A stretch of 64,000 bases of DNA from Zoogloea oleivorans (GTDB lineage: Bacteria > Pseudomonadota > Gammaproteobacteria > Burkholderiales > Rhodocyclaceae), in the NCBI RefSeq assembly GCF_008107625.1, contig NZ_SDKK01000008.1:111983-175982 (forward strand). Reading direction: 5' to 3'. Positions 36,902-47,713 of this stretch are shown in pieces. Every line of letters begins with the position of its first letter. The stretch's first letter is position 1. The notes beneath the pieces were generated by a model. That model ran no database searches, had not been told where the DNA came from, and saw nothing but the letters and a program-made list of their open reading frames with translations. A program made the position numbers and the translations under genes.

Positions 36902-37795
36902 ATGGCAGAGCAGCACGAAACACTCCCTACAAACGACAGCGAATCCGCAATTCTCGAACTGGCGCGCCGCGAACCCGAGCTCGGTCAGGCGGCCGTGGCC
37001 AAGCGCCTGCGCGACGAGGGTTACGAGATTTCGCCGTCCGGCGTCCGCTACATTCTGCAAAAGCACGATCTGGAAACCACCGTGAAGCGCCTCAAGGCAC
37101 TGATGGCCAAATCGGGTAGCGGCGTCCAGATGCTTACCGACAGCCAGCGCCGGCTGCTGGAGCGCAGTACGGTTACCGCCGGTTTGCGGCGGCCGCGCAG
37201 CAGCAGCGGCAAGCAACGTGTCGAACCCCTCGAGCGCAGCGAGATCATCATCAACGCCGCCGCCGAGCTGTTCAGCAGCGTGGGTTACGACCGCACCTCG
37301 ATCCGCGACATCGCCAGCCGGGTCGGCCTGCTGCCCGGCTCGATCTACCACCACTTCGACTCGAAGGAAGAGCTCTACATCGCCGTGCACCGGGAGGGTT
37401 TCCGGCGCGTATTGAAGCGCGCCAGGGCCGCCGGCGAGGGTCTCGACGACCCGTGGGAGCGTTTGCGCCGGGCCTGTGAAGTGCACGTGCATGGCCTCGT
37501 CGAAGGCTCGCCAGTAGACCGCATCACCGGCACCAGCCTGGCCTTCGTGAGCAACGAAGCCCTGCTGGCACGGGTCCAGCCCTTCCGCGAAGAATACGAG
37601 CAAGTCTTTCGCGAGCTGATCAAGGCCTTGCCGCTCAAGCCCGGCACCGACCGCTCGCTGTTGCGCCTGTCCCTGCTGGGAAGCATGAACTGGGTGTACC
37701 TGTGGTATCGCCCGGGCCGCCACAGCCCGCAGGAACTCGCCTCCGAAATGGTGGACATGATCCGCAACGGCGTTGGCCTGACGCCTTCCCTGTAA
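36902..37795 (+). CDS. TetR-family regulator with an additional N-terminal HTH domain
   Basis: The protein has 297 residues, about 90 more than a usual TetR regulator. Residues 15-65 form a winged-helix-like segment (VAKRLRDEGYEISPSGVRYILQKHDLETTVKRLKAL) resembling the HTH of transposases. From about residue 110 a standard TetR HTH follows (IINAAAELFSSVGYDRTSIRDIASRVGLLPGSIYHHFDSKEELY) and then a ligand-binding helical domain. GGAAAGG precedes the ATG at 36902; the upstream open frame from 36782 is rejected. Probable repressor of the divergent operon, with an acyl-CoA or aroyl-CoA ligand inferred. Confidence 0.85.
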   Translation: MAEQHETLPTNDSESAILELARREPELGQAAVAKRLRDEGYEISPSGVRYILQKHDLETTVKRLKALMAKSGSGVQMLTDSQRRLLERSTVTAGLRRPRSSSGKQRVEPLERSEIIINAAAELFSSVGYDRTSIRDIASRVGLLPGSIYHHFDSKEELYIAVHREGFRRVLKRARAAGEGLDDPWERLRRACEVHVHGLVEGSPVDRITGTSLAFVSNEALLARVQPFREEYEQVFRELIKALPLKPGTDRSLLRLSLLGSMNWVYLWYRPGRHSPQELASEMVDMIRNGVGLTPSL

Positions 37796-37810
37796 GGCTG
37801 TGCGTTTGTG

Positions 37811-40393
37811 ATGCTGCACCGCCCTAACGCGCCCCTGCACACCTCGCGCCTGCATCTGCTGGCCGCGCTCACCATGGCGCTGGCCTTGCTGGCCGTGGGC
37901 ATTTACGCCTGGCGGCTTGAACTGTCCACCGATCGGCTGCGCAACAAGTCTTTCGCCCAGCTGGAATTACGCGCCGAAGAACTGAGCAGCGCGGTCGCCG
38001 GGCAAACCGAGGCGGTCATCCGCATGGCCGACTTCGCCCTGCGCCGGGTGCGCGATGAATATGTGTCCGGCAAGCCGCTCGAGGGCAATGTCAAAACCAT
38101 CCACGACCACTTTCCCCCCGCATCCATCGTCCAGATCGCCGTCATCGATGCCGATGGCTATCTGACATGGTCGAGCATCAGCCGCGCTGCGCCCATCTAT
38201 CTCGGTGATCGGGAGCATTTCAAGGCTCACCTCGGCACCACCTCAGATACGCTGTACATCAGTCATCCGGTGCTCGGTCGTGCCTCGGGCCTGTGGTCGA
38301 TCCAGCTGACCCGCCCCATCCTCAAGAAGGGAAAGTTCGCCGGCGTGATGGTCCTGTCGCTGGCGCCCCAATACCTGGCCAGTACCCACCGGCAGATGGC
38401 ACTGAGCGGCAGCAACATCATCTCGGTGTTCCGTACCGACGGGGCTTACCTGACGCGTACGCCGAAACTCGAGGAAGCCATGGGCAAGTCGGTTCCGCCC
38501 GAACGCCCTTTTCTACAGGCAGACGCAGCCCCCCGCGGCACCTTCCGGGTGACTGCCGCTTTCGACAGGATCAACCGGACCTACGCCTGGCAGCACGGCC
38601 ACAGCTACCCGGTGATCATCAATGTGGGGCTCGACGAAGCCCCGCTCCTCGACACCATCGAGCAGGAAATCGACAGCAGCCGCTTTCGCGCCGCGCTGGG
38701 CAGCGGGCTGATCCTCATACTGGCGGGTTTTGTCTCGATCCTGCTGCTACGGGCTGCCCGCCAGCAGCAGTGCCTGAGCGCCAGCGAGATCCGCCACCGC
38801 TCCTTCTTCGAGAAAAACGCGTCGGTCAAACTGGTGATTGACCCCGAAAGCGGGCGCATCGTCGATGCCAACCCTGCGGCCGCCGATTATTACGGCTACT
38901 CACGACAAGCCCTTCTGAGCAAGCACATCACCGATCTGAACTGTCTGTCGGCCGATGCGGTAAAGGCCGAGATGCGCAAGGCATTTCTAGAGCAGCGCAA
39001 TTTCTTCAATTTCCGCCATCGCCTGGCCTCCGGCGCCGAGCGTGACGTGGAGGTCTATTCCGGCCCCGTCGAGGTGGAGGGACAGACCCTGTTGTTTTCC
39101 ATCGTCCACGATGTCACCGCCCGCCACGAGCTGGAACAACGTCTCGCCGCCAGCGAGGAGTTGCATCGCAGCCTGTTCCTGACCATTGCCGAGGGTGTCA
39201 TCGTAATCCGGAGCGACGGCAGCTTTTCAGCCTGGAACGATGCGGCGCTGGCCATCCTCGGTGTCGATGTCGAAGGCCTGCAGGCCGGGCGCTACGTGAT
39301 TCTCGGCGCAGACGGAAAGCGACTGGAGCCCGACGCATTCCCCTCGAGACGTGCAGCGCGCGGCGAATATCTCAACCATGTGGCCCTCGGCATTCTCAGG
39401 CCGTGCGGAGAGCGCGCCTGGATCATCGTCAGCAGCCGCCCCTTGCTGCATGCCGACCAGACCGACAATGCCGCGGCCGTCCTGTCGTTTTCCGACATCA
39501 CCCAGCTGGTGGAAGCCGAGGAGTCCCTGCGGGTGGCACAGTCGGTGTTCGATGTGGCCAGCGAAGGGATTCTGGTAACCGACATGGACAACCGCATCAT
39601 TGCCGTCAATCCGGCATTCTCGGTGCTCACCGGTTACCCGCCCGGGGAAGTCCTGGGCCGAAATCCATCGATGCTGTCGTCGGGCATCCACGAGTCCGAT
39701 TTCTTCACCACCATGTGGCAGCACCTGCTGCAGGAAGGGCACTGGGAAGGAGAAATCAGCAACTGCCGCAAGGATGGGCGGATCTACGTTGCCTGGCTGC
39801 GCATCAGCATTGTTGCCGAGGGGCCCGGCCGCGGGCGGCGCTACGTGGCCTTGTTCAGCGACATCACCGACCGCAAGCGGGCGGCCGACGCGGTCTGGCG
39901 CCAGGCCAACTTCGATGAACTGACCGGCCTGGCCAAGCGCAAGCTGCTCGAAGACCGCCTCAATCGGGCCATCGCCCAGGCTCATCGCAAGCAGACAGCC
40001 GTGGCGGTCCTGTTCATCGACCTCGATCGCTTCAAGCCGGTAAATGATGAATATGGGCATGCCACCGGCGACGAACTGCTCCGTCAAGTGGCGCGACGCC
40101 TGAAGGGCTGCCTGCGGGAAGAAGATACCGTCGCGCGGATCGGCGGCGACGAATTCATCGCCGTTCTGCCCGACCTGCACCGTAACGATGTGCCGGCTAC
40201 GGTGGCAGAAAAAATCCTCACCCTGCTGACGGAATCCTTCAGCATCGGCGAACACAGCATCGAAATTTCCTGCAGCATCGGCGTCAGCCTGTTTCCCCGC
40301 CATGCCGACAACGGCGACGCCTTGATGGCGCGGGCCGACGCAGCCCTGTACGCCGCCAAGCAGGCCGGGCGTCGCACCTGGCGCATGGCCTAG
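37811..40393 (+). CDS. membrane diguanylate cyclase (Cache-PAS-PAS-PAS-GGDEF)
   Basis: This 860-residue sensor has a first membrane helix at about 14-34, a periplasmic Cache-like domain (VQIAVIDADGYLTWSS, YLGDREHFKAHLG), and a second helix at about 293-312. Three PAS-type domains follow (about 325-445, 450-570 and 575-695; HDVTARHE, FSDITQLVE and FSDITDRKRA mark their ends). The C-terminal GGDEF domain has an intact active site GGDEF (778-782) and RxxD inhibitory site five residues before it, so it should make cyclic di-GMP. The usual LTGLxNR motif reads LTGLAKRK. No EAL domain is present. It is convergent with the kinase gene 10 bases away. Confidence 0.92.
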   Translation: MLHRPNAPLHTSRLHLLAALTMALALLAVGIYAWRLELSTDRLRNKSFAQLELRAEELSSAVAGQTEAVIRMADFALRRVRDEYVSGKPLEGNVKTIHDHFPPASIVQIAVIDADGYLTWSSISRAAPIYLGDREHFKAHLGTTSDTLYISHPVLGRASGLWSIQLTRPILKKGKFAGVMVLSLAPQYLASTHRQMALSGSNIISVFRTDGAYLTRTPKLEEAMGKSVPPERPFLQADAAPRGTFRVTAAFDRINRTYAWQHGHSYPVIINVGLDEAPLLDTIEQEIDSSRFRAALGSGLILILAGFVSILLLRAARQQQCLSASEIRHRSFFEKNASVKLVIDPESGRIVDANPAAADYYGYSRQALLSKHITDLNCLSADAVKAEMRKAFLEQRNFFNFRHRLASGAERDVEVYSGPVEVEGQTLLFSIVHDVTARHELEQRLAASEELHRSLFLTIAEGVIVIRSDGSFSAWNDAALAILGVDVEGLQAGRYVILGADGKRLEPDAFPSRRAARGEYLNHVALGILRPCGERAWIIVSSRPLLHADQTDNAAAVLSFSDITQLVEAEESLRVAQSVFDVASEGILVTDMDNRIIAVNPAFSVLTGYPPGEVLGRNPSMLSSGIHESDFFTTMWQHLLQEGHWEGEISNCRKDGRIYVAWLRISIVAEGPGRGRRYVALFSDITDRKRAADAVWRQANFDELTGLAKRKLLEDRLNRAIAQAHRKQTAVAVLFIDLDRFKPVNDEYGHATGDELLRQVARRLKGCLREEDTVARIGGDEFIAVLPDLHRNDVPATVAEKILTLLTESFSIGEHSIEISCSIGVSLFPRHADNGDALMARADAALYAAKQAGRRTWRMA

Positions 40394-40403
40394 GCCACGC
40401 GAC

Positions 40404-41552
40404 TCAATCCTTGAGCGGCGTCCTCTGCACCGGTAGCCAGATCGTGAAGGTCGTCCCCTGGCCCACGGCGGTACGCACATCGATCCGCCCGCCATGGCGC
40501 TCGACAATGCCGTAGCAAAGGGACAAGCCGAGCCCGGTGCCCTTGCCCACCGGCTTGGTGGTAAAAAACGGGTCAAAAATCCGGGCCATGTTCTCCGGTG
40601 CGATACCGGCGCCGGTATCGCTGATGGCCACCCATACCTGGTTACCTTCCGTCCCGGTGCGAATCGTGATGGTGCCCTGCCCGACAATCGCCTGCGCACC
40701 ATTCACCAGCAGGTTCATGAAAACCTGGTTGAGCTGAGACGGAAAGCACTCCACCTGGGGCAGCACGCCATAGTCGCGGACCACCTCGGCCGTGTACCTG
40801 ATTTCATTGCGGACCACATTGAGAGTGCTGTCCAGGCAGGTGTGGATATTGGCCCACTCCCACACAGCCTCGCCAGCACGCGAAAAATCACGCAGATCCT
40901 GGACGATGATCCGCACCCGCTCGGTACCTTCCAGGGATTCGGCAATCAGGGGGCCAATATCGCTGCGCACGAAATCAATGTCCGACGCCTTGCGTGCCTG
41001 CTGCAAACGCGTGGCGATGGCCGGATCCTGCTGAAGGAGGACATCGCAGGATTCGTAGACATCCAGCATCGTCAGCAATTTTCCGGCATAGTCCTTGAGG
41101 CTGCTGAGATTGGCATTGACGAAGCAGATGGGGTTATTGATCTCATGGGCGACGCCCGCCGCCAGTTGCCCGATGGAGGCCAGCTTTTCCGATTGCAGCA
41201 ACTGACAATGGGCATCCTCCAGCTTGTTGATCAGGACCTTCTGCTCTTCCTTTTCCTTCTCCAGCGCGACCTGGGTCTGTTTGTGCTCTTCTATCTCCTG
41301 CTCCATCCGGGCCTTGGCCCCCTGCAGGTCACGATTCATTGTCTCGTTTTCGCGGAGGGCGATTTCCAGCTCACGGGTACGGCGGCGAACCTGCTGCTCC
41401 AGCGCCAGGGTGTTCTGGAACATGCCGAAACTGCTGGTCTGCTCGTTCATGGCCTGCTCGGCACGGTTCATCAGTGCCTTGACGACCTTGCCCAGACGCA
41501 AAATCTCGGCACGCATGGCGTCTTCGCCCTGGGGTTCCAGACGTTCAGCCAT
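40404..41552 (-). CDS. cytoplasmic sensor histidine kinase, partner of the FIST protein
   Basis: The 382-residue kinase has no membrane helix. A long coiled coil (about residues 15-125) leads to the H-box GVAHEINNP with phospho-acceptor His136. N, G1 and G2 boxes follow (QVFMNLLVNGAQAI, ISDTGAGI, GKGTGLGLSL). The start at 41552 has AGGAG 8 bases upstream and overlaps the FIST gene stop by 8 bases, so the two are coupled. NosP-type FIST proteins typically regulate such co-encoded kinases. No receiver domain or response-regulator gene is adjacent. Confidence 0.88.
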   Translation of the reverse strand: MAERLEPQGEDAMRAEILRLGKVVKALMNRAEQAMNEQTSSFGMFQNTLALEQQVRRRTRELEIALRENETMNRDLQGAKARMEQEIEEHKQTQVALEKEKEEQKVLINKLEDAHCQLLQSEKLASIGQLAAGVAHEINNPICFVNANLSSLKDYAGKLLTMLDVYESCDVLLQQDPAIATRLQQARKASDIDFVRSDIGPLIAESLEGTERVRIIVQDLRDFSRAGEAVWEWANIHTCLDSTLNVVRNEIRYTAEVVRDYGVLPQVECFPSQLNQVFMNLLVNGAQAIVGQGTITIRTGTEGNQVWVAISDTGAGIAPENMARIFDPFFTTKPVGKGTGLGLSLCYGIVERHGGRIDVRTAVGQGTTFTIWLPVQRTPLKD

Positions 41553-42702
41553 GGACATGCTCCTGCGTTCCGCCAATCGCCAGGCCAGTCAGGGTCTGGT
41601 TAACGTGCACGCCCCAAAGCTGCTCGCCATAAGTACTGAAGCCCACGAAATGCTCACGCATGAATACCCCGCCGATGGCGTCCTTGAGCCCTCCCTGACA
41701 CATCTCGAGATTGCGGAGAATGCAGTCGAAGCCCAGCACAAGCTGGGGAGTCCCGACAGTGTTGTGAATCTGCACAACCGCCTGCTCCAGGTTGGCCAGC
41801 AAATCGGTACAACAGGCCACGCGAAAAACCAGACCCTCCTCGATGGCGCAATAAAAAGTCAGGCTGCCGTCGGGGTTGGCACTCTGGATCGAGCGGACAT
41901 AATCGGTACCGTCAATCACCACAACCACCGGTGAGGCGGCGAAGGCGTGGGGGCTCAGTGACTCCACCGTCACCCCCGCCAGCCGGGCATATTCGGCAGC
42001 CGCCGGGAGCCCGTTGATTTCCTTGACGATGCGGCGTGCCGCATCAGCCTCCGTCACCACCAGGCGCTCGGCCAGACAGCTGAAATGCTGGGTCTTGAAG
42101 GGATGAACCGGAAAGCTGGTCCTGGCCAGCACCAACAGCGCACTGTCATCGTGAAAGGTGCCGTCGCAATAGACCCGGGTCTGCCCGAAGTCGAGGCCAT
42201 CCCCCGCTGAACCGCCGACCAGGGGAAATTCACCGATCCCGTCCTGGAAAGCCCGCGCCACGAGTTCCTCCTTGACCGACAAGCCATCCACCAGCAACAG
42301 TGCAAAACCGCTGCTGGACGCCGCTTCCAGCGTCCTCGTCTCAAGACTTTCCCGCAGGGCGTAGGCAAAACGGCGACCGACGTCGATGTCGAAATCCTGG
42401 AGATTCTTCTGTATGCCAGCTACCGCCGAGAAGTGCTGCGCGGAAAAACTGACACCGGAAATGCTGTTATCCAGGTAGCCGGCCGGACCGATCTCGCCGG
42501 CCGTTGTGCAACCGACCACCGTTACATCACCGAAGCAGGCCTTCATTTCCCCGGCAAGGGCATCAAGATCGTAACGGCTGGAACAGAAAAACAACACCAG
42601 CGCCATGTCAGACTGGGCCACGCCGGCATGAAACTCACGCACCGCCTGAACCGCATCGGGTGCGCAGGCGTGGGCGGAAAGGCAGGAATGAACAGCATCC
42701 AT
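41545..42702 (-). CDS. FIST-domain sensor protein (NosP-like)
   Basis: The 385-residue protein has the FIST_N region (ALVLFFCSSRYDLDAL, VVGCTTAGEIGPAGYLDNSISGVSFSA, PLVGGSAGDGLDFGQTRVYCDG) and the FIST_C region (EYARLAGVTVESL, VGFSTYGEQLWGVHVNQTLTGLAIG). FIST proteins encoded beside histidine kinases or cyclic-di-GMP enzymes include NosP, a heme-based nitric oxide sensor. Here both neighbour types are present. Heme binding is inferred, not shown by sequence. The 196-base gap upstream (42703-42898) shows nothing clear. Confidence 0.82.
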   Translation of the reverse strand: MDAVHSCLSAHACAPDAVQAVREFHAGVAQSDMALVLFFCSSRYDLDALAGEMKACFGDVTVVGCTTAGEIGPAGYLDNSISGVSFSAQHFSAVAGIQKNLQDFDIDVGRRFAYALRESLETRTLEAASSSGFALLLVDGLSVKEELVARAFQDGIGEFPLVGGSAGDGLDFGQTRVYCDGTFHDDSALLVLARTSFPVHPFKTQHFSCLAERLVVTEADAARRIVKEINGLPAAAEYARLAGVTVESLSPHAFAASPVVVVIDGTDYVRSIQSANPDGSLTFYCAIEEGLVFRVACCTDLLANLEQAVVQIHNTVGTPQLVLGFDCILRNLEMCQGGLKDAIGGVFMREHFVGFSTYGEQLWGVHVNQTLTGLAIGGTQEHVHG

Positions 42703-42898
42703 CGGTTCGATCCTCGCACAGATGATGGAAGAGATGTGCTGAGGTCCGAAGACTACCCTCCGGATTAAGGCACCCTAAGTGGTGCATGGCTACGGCAATA
42801 CTGCCGTTTACTTGAGAAGGATTACGTTTTGGCGTCACCTGGTTTTCAAGAAAGCGTGTGAAGCTGCGCACCGCTTCACACACCCCAGGCATTGCCTC

Positions 42899-43483
42899 TT
42901 AACGCGCCGGACCATAGCCGATCGGTGCCGGCGCCAGGCTCAGGATGCGCTGGTAGAGCAGTTCCGCTTCCTCCTTCGGCTTGATGCCGAAGAGCGGGTT
43001 GTCGTTCTCGCGGAAGGCGGTGTTGATCGCCACCCAGTCGTCCGCCGTCAGGGTGCGCTCGGCAATCGGCATCAGCAGGTCTTCCTCGGTGCGCATGTGG
43101 CCCCACTCCAGTTCGAGATAGCGGGCCACTGTCGCGCAGAACGCGTCCTGCGCGCCCACCTGCCCTTGTTGCCACGCAATGAGCTGGGTCTTCAGGTCTT
43201 CGACCATCGGGTAACCGTCCTGGTGTTCCTTTTCCAGGCGGGCGATGAGTTCGTCGGCCTCGTGGCTGCGGGCGCGCACGGCGGCAAAGAGGTACTTGTC
43301 TTCCTTCGGGTGATGCCAGCGGTCCGGGTAGGACACGATGTAATCGAGGATGGCGCGCAGCAGCACAAAGTCGGGGGCCTTGCCCTCGTCCTTCACCTCC
43401 TTGACGATGTAGCGCAGGCAATACAGCACCGCGGCAATGGCCAGGTGCTCGTCCTTGATGATCTGGATGGCTTCCGGTCTCAT
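42899..43483 (-). CDS. hemerythrin HHE-domain protein (second of three)
   Basis: The 194-residue protein has iron-ligand motifs IIKDEHLAIAAVL, RWHHPKEDKYLF, EKEHQDGYPMVEDL and WGHMRTEEDLLMPIAE. The start is ATG 43483, although the frame stays open into the upstream thiolase gene. It lies 13 bases after the 3-oxoadipyl-CoA thiolase gene at the end of the minus-strand box group. Its C-terminal tail resembles that of the first copy. An O2 or NO binding role near the oxygen-dependent box pathway is plausible. Confidence 0.85.
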   Translation of the reverse strand: MRPEAIQIIKDEHLAIAAVLYCLRYIVKEVKDEGKAPDFVLLRAILDYIVSYPDRWHHPKEDKYLFAAVRARSHEADELIARLEKEHQDGYPMVEDLKTQLIAWQQGQVGAQDAFCATVARYLELEWGHMRTEEDLLMPIAERTLTADDWVAINTAFRENDNPLFGIKPKEEAELLYQRILSLAPAPIGYGPAR

Positions 43484-43496
43484 TTTTGTTTTCTCC

Positions 43497-44705
<1,209 letters not shown>

Positions 44706-44720
44706 GGCAGGAACCTCAAT

Positions 44721-44747
44721 AAAAAACGGGTGCGTCTGGCGCACCCG
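44721..44747 (-). terminator. rho-independent terminator after boxA
   Basis: On the minus strand the 8-bp stem CGGGTGCG/CGCACCCG with a 5-base loop is followed by TTTTTT. It ends the boxR-C-B-A transcript but lies just upstream of the thiolase start codon, so it may act as an attenuator. Confidence 0.85.
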
Positions 44748-44751
44748 AAAA

Positions 44752-44789
44752 CTTCCGAGGAAAGGAAGAGGAAAAAGAAGAGCCGGAAG
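44752..44789 (-). promoter_or_regulatory. polypurine/polypyrimidine tract within a hairpin, before the boxA terminator
   Basis: Bases 44757-44782 are uninterrupted purines on the plus strand (pyrimidines in the box transcript), flanked by CTTCCG and CGGAAG inverted repeats. An unstructured CU-rich loop could serve RNA-binding factors or Rho. Function is unknown. Confidence 0.35.
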
Positions 44790-44806
44790 GCGTCATGCCC
44801 TGCCGC

Positions 44807-46057
44807 TCAATACGTTTCAATGTGGAAGCGGGCTTTCCTGAGCATGTCGCCACGCAGGGTTTCCCAGTCGGCGCCGTGGGCCCGGCAGATGTCGCGGAAG
44901 GCTTCCAGCACGCCGGTTTCCATGCCCTTCAGGCCGCAGATGTAGATGTAGGTGTTGTCGTCCTTGAGCATCTGGAAGACCTTGTCGGAACGCTTCCTGA
45001 TCAGGTCCTGCACGTACTGCTTGGGCTCGCCGGGGACGCGCGAGAAGGCGAAGTTGATGTCGATGAAGTCCTCCGGCAGTTTTTGCAGCGGGCCGAAGTA
45101 CGGCAGCTCACCGGGCGAACGGGCGCCGAAGAAAAGCATCAGATCGCCGCCCTCCTTCATGTCCATGCGGCGCCGGCGGCGTTCGGTCATGGCGCGCATC
45201 GGGGCCGAACCGGTGCCGGTGCAGATCATCATGATCGAGGCGCCCGGGTGGTTGGGCATCAGGTAGGTGGAGCCGTAGGGGCCGGTGACCTGCACCTTGT
45301 CGCCCTTGGCCAGGTCGCACACGTAGTTCGATGCCACGCCACGGGCCGGCTGGCCTTCGTGGTCTTCGACAACGCGCTTCACGGTCAGGGACAGGTTGTT
45401 GTAATGCGGGCGCTCGCCGTCGCGCGGGCTGGCCACGGAATACATGCGCAAGAGGTGCGGCTTGCCGTTCTCGTCGAGCCCTGGCGGGATGATGCCGATG
45501 GACTGGCCTTCGAGCACCGGGAAGGGCGTCGCGCCAAAATCCAGCACGATGTGGTGGATGTCGCTGGAGGCGTCCTCGGCGGTCAGGCGGAAGTTGCCGG
45601 TGACGGTGGCGCTGACCGGGTTCTTGGCGCTGTAGAGGTTCACATACGGGTGCGAGGCCGACCAGGGCGCCAGGGCCGGGCCGCCGTGACCGGCGGTGGC
45701 GACATCGGTGATCTGCTGCACTTCGGCCGGGGTTTCAGAACCGGCGGGCGACGGCGCGGCCGACACCGGCATGCTGTCCAGCTCGCGGGTGTCGGGCAGC
45801 ACGTCCCAGGTCAGCTGCTCTTCAACGCTGAAGGGCTGGGCGCGCAGCACGTTGCGGATGCTGTCGATGGCGCCGGTAGGGCACGGCCCGATGCAGGCGT
45901 TGCACCAGTTGCACACGTCGAACTTGACGACGTAGTTGCGGGAATCATGGGTGATCGCATCGACCGGGCACATCTCTTCGCAGGTGTTGCAGCGAATGCA
46001 GATTTCCGGATCGATCAGGTGTTGCCGGGCAATGTCGTGCTCTTGGGGCGCGTTCAT
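44807..46057 (-). CDS. boxA: benzoyl-CoA 2,3-epoxidase reductase component BoxA
   Basis: The 416-residue iron-sulfur flavoprotein passes electrons from NADPH to BoxB. An N-terminal two-[4Fe-4S] ferredoxin domain has [16 protein letters not shown] and [17 protein letters not shown] linker rich in Pro/Ser is followed by a ferredoxin-NADP reductase module with FAD motif [24 protein letters not shown] and nucleotide motif [14 protein letters not shown], ending in a C-terminal Tyr. GAGGAAGAG precedes the ATG. It is the last gene of the boxR-C-B-A transcript. Confidence 0.96.
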   Translation of the reverse strand: MNAPQEHDIARQHLIDPEICIRCNTCEEMCPVDAITHDSRNYVVKFDVCNWCNACIGPCPTGAIDSIRNVLRAQPFSVEEQLTWDVLPDTRELDSMPVSAAPSPAGSETPAEVQQITDVATAGHGGPALAPWSASHPYVNLYSAKNPVSATVTGNFRLTAEDASSDIHHIVLDFGATPFPVLEGQSIGIIPPGLDENGKPHLLRMYSVASPRDGERPHYNNLSLTVKRVVEDHEGQPARGVASNYVCDLAKGDKVQVTGPYGSTYLMPNHPGASIMMICTGTGSAPMRAMTERRRRRMDMKEGGDLMLFFGARSPGELPYFGPLQKLPEDFIDINFAFSRVPGEPKQYVQDLIRKRSDKVFQMLKDDNTYIYICGLKGMETGVLEAFRDICRAHGADWETLRGDMLRKARFHIETY

Positions 46058-46082
46058 GGTCTCTTCCTCGGGTGTAAATCCT

Positions 46083-46121
46083 GCGGGTCGGCGCTTAGAG
46101 TAGGACTGAAGTCCGACCCAC
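46083..46121. repeat. degenerate REPIN-family repeat, copy 5
   Basis: The right arm (about 46101-46121) is nearly intact with TCGG changed to TAGG. Only part of the left arm (46083-46091) remains. It lies between boxB and boxA. Confidence 0.75.
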
Positions 46122-46133
46122 AGGGAATGCGGC

Positions 46134-47558
<1,425 letters not shown>

Positions 47559-47713
47559 GGTGTCTTCTCCGGATTTTTGGGCGAGCGAGTCCCTGCCGGG
47601 TACTCGAGCTCGTTTTCTGCCAAGGGCCTGCCCGCCGCGCCAAGGCGCCGGGTGCAACGGCAAGGGGACGGCTTGCCGCGCGGTCGGGTCAGGAATTCAG
47701 TGAGGGATGCGCG

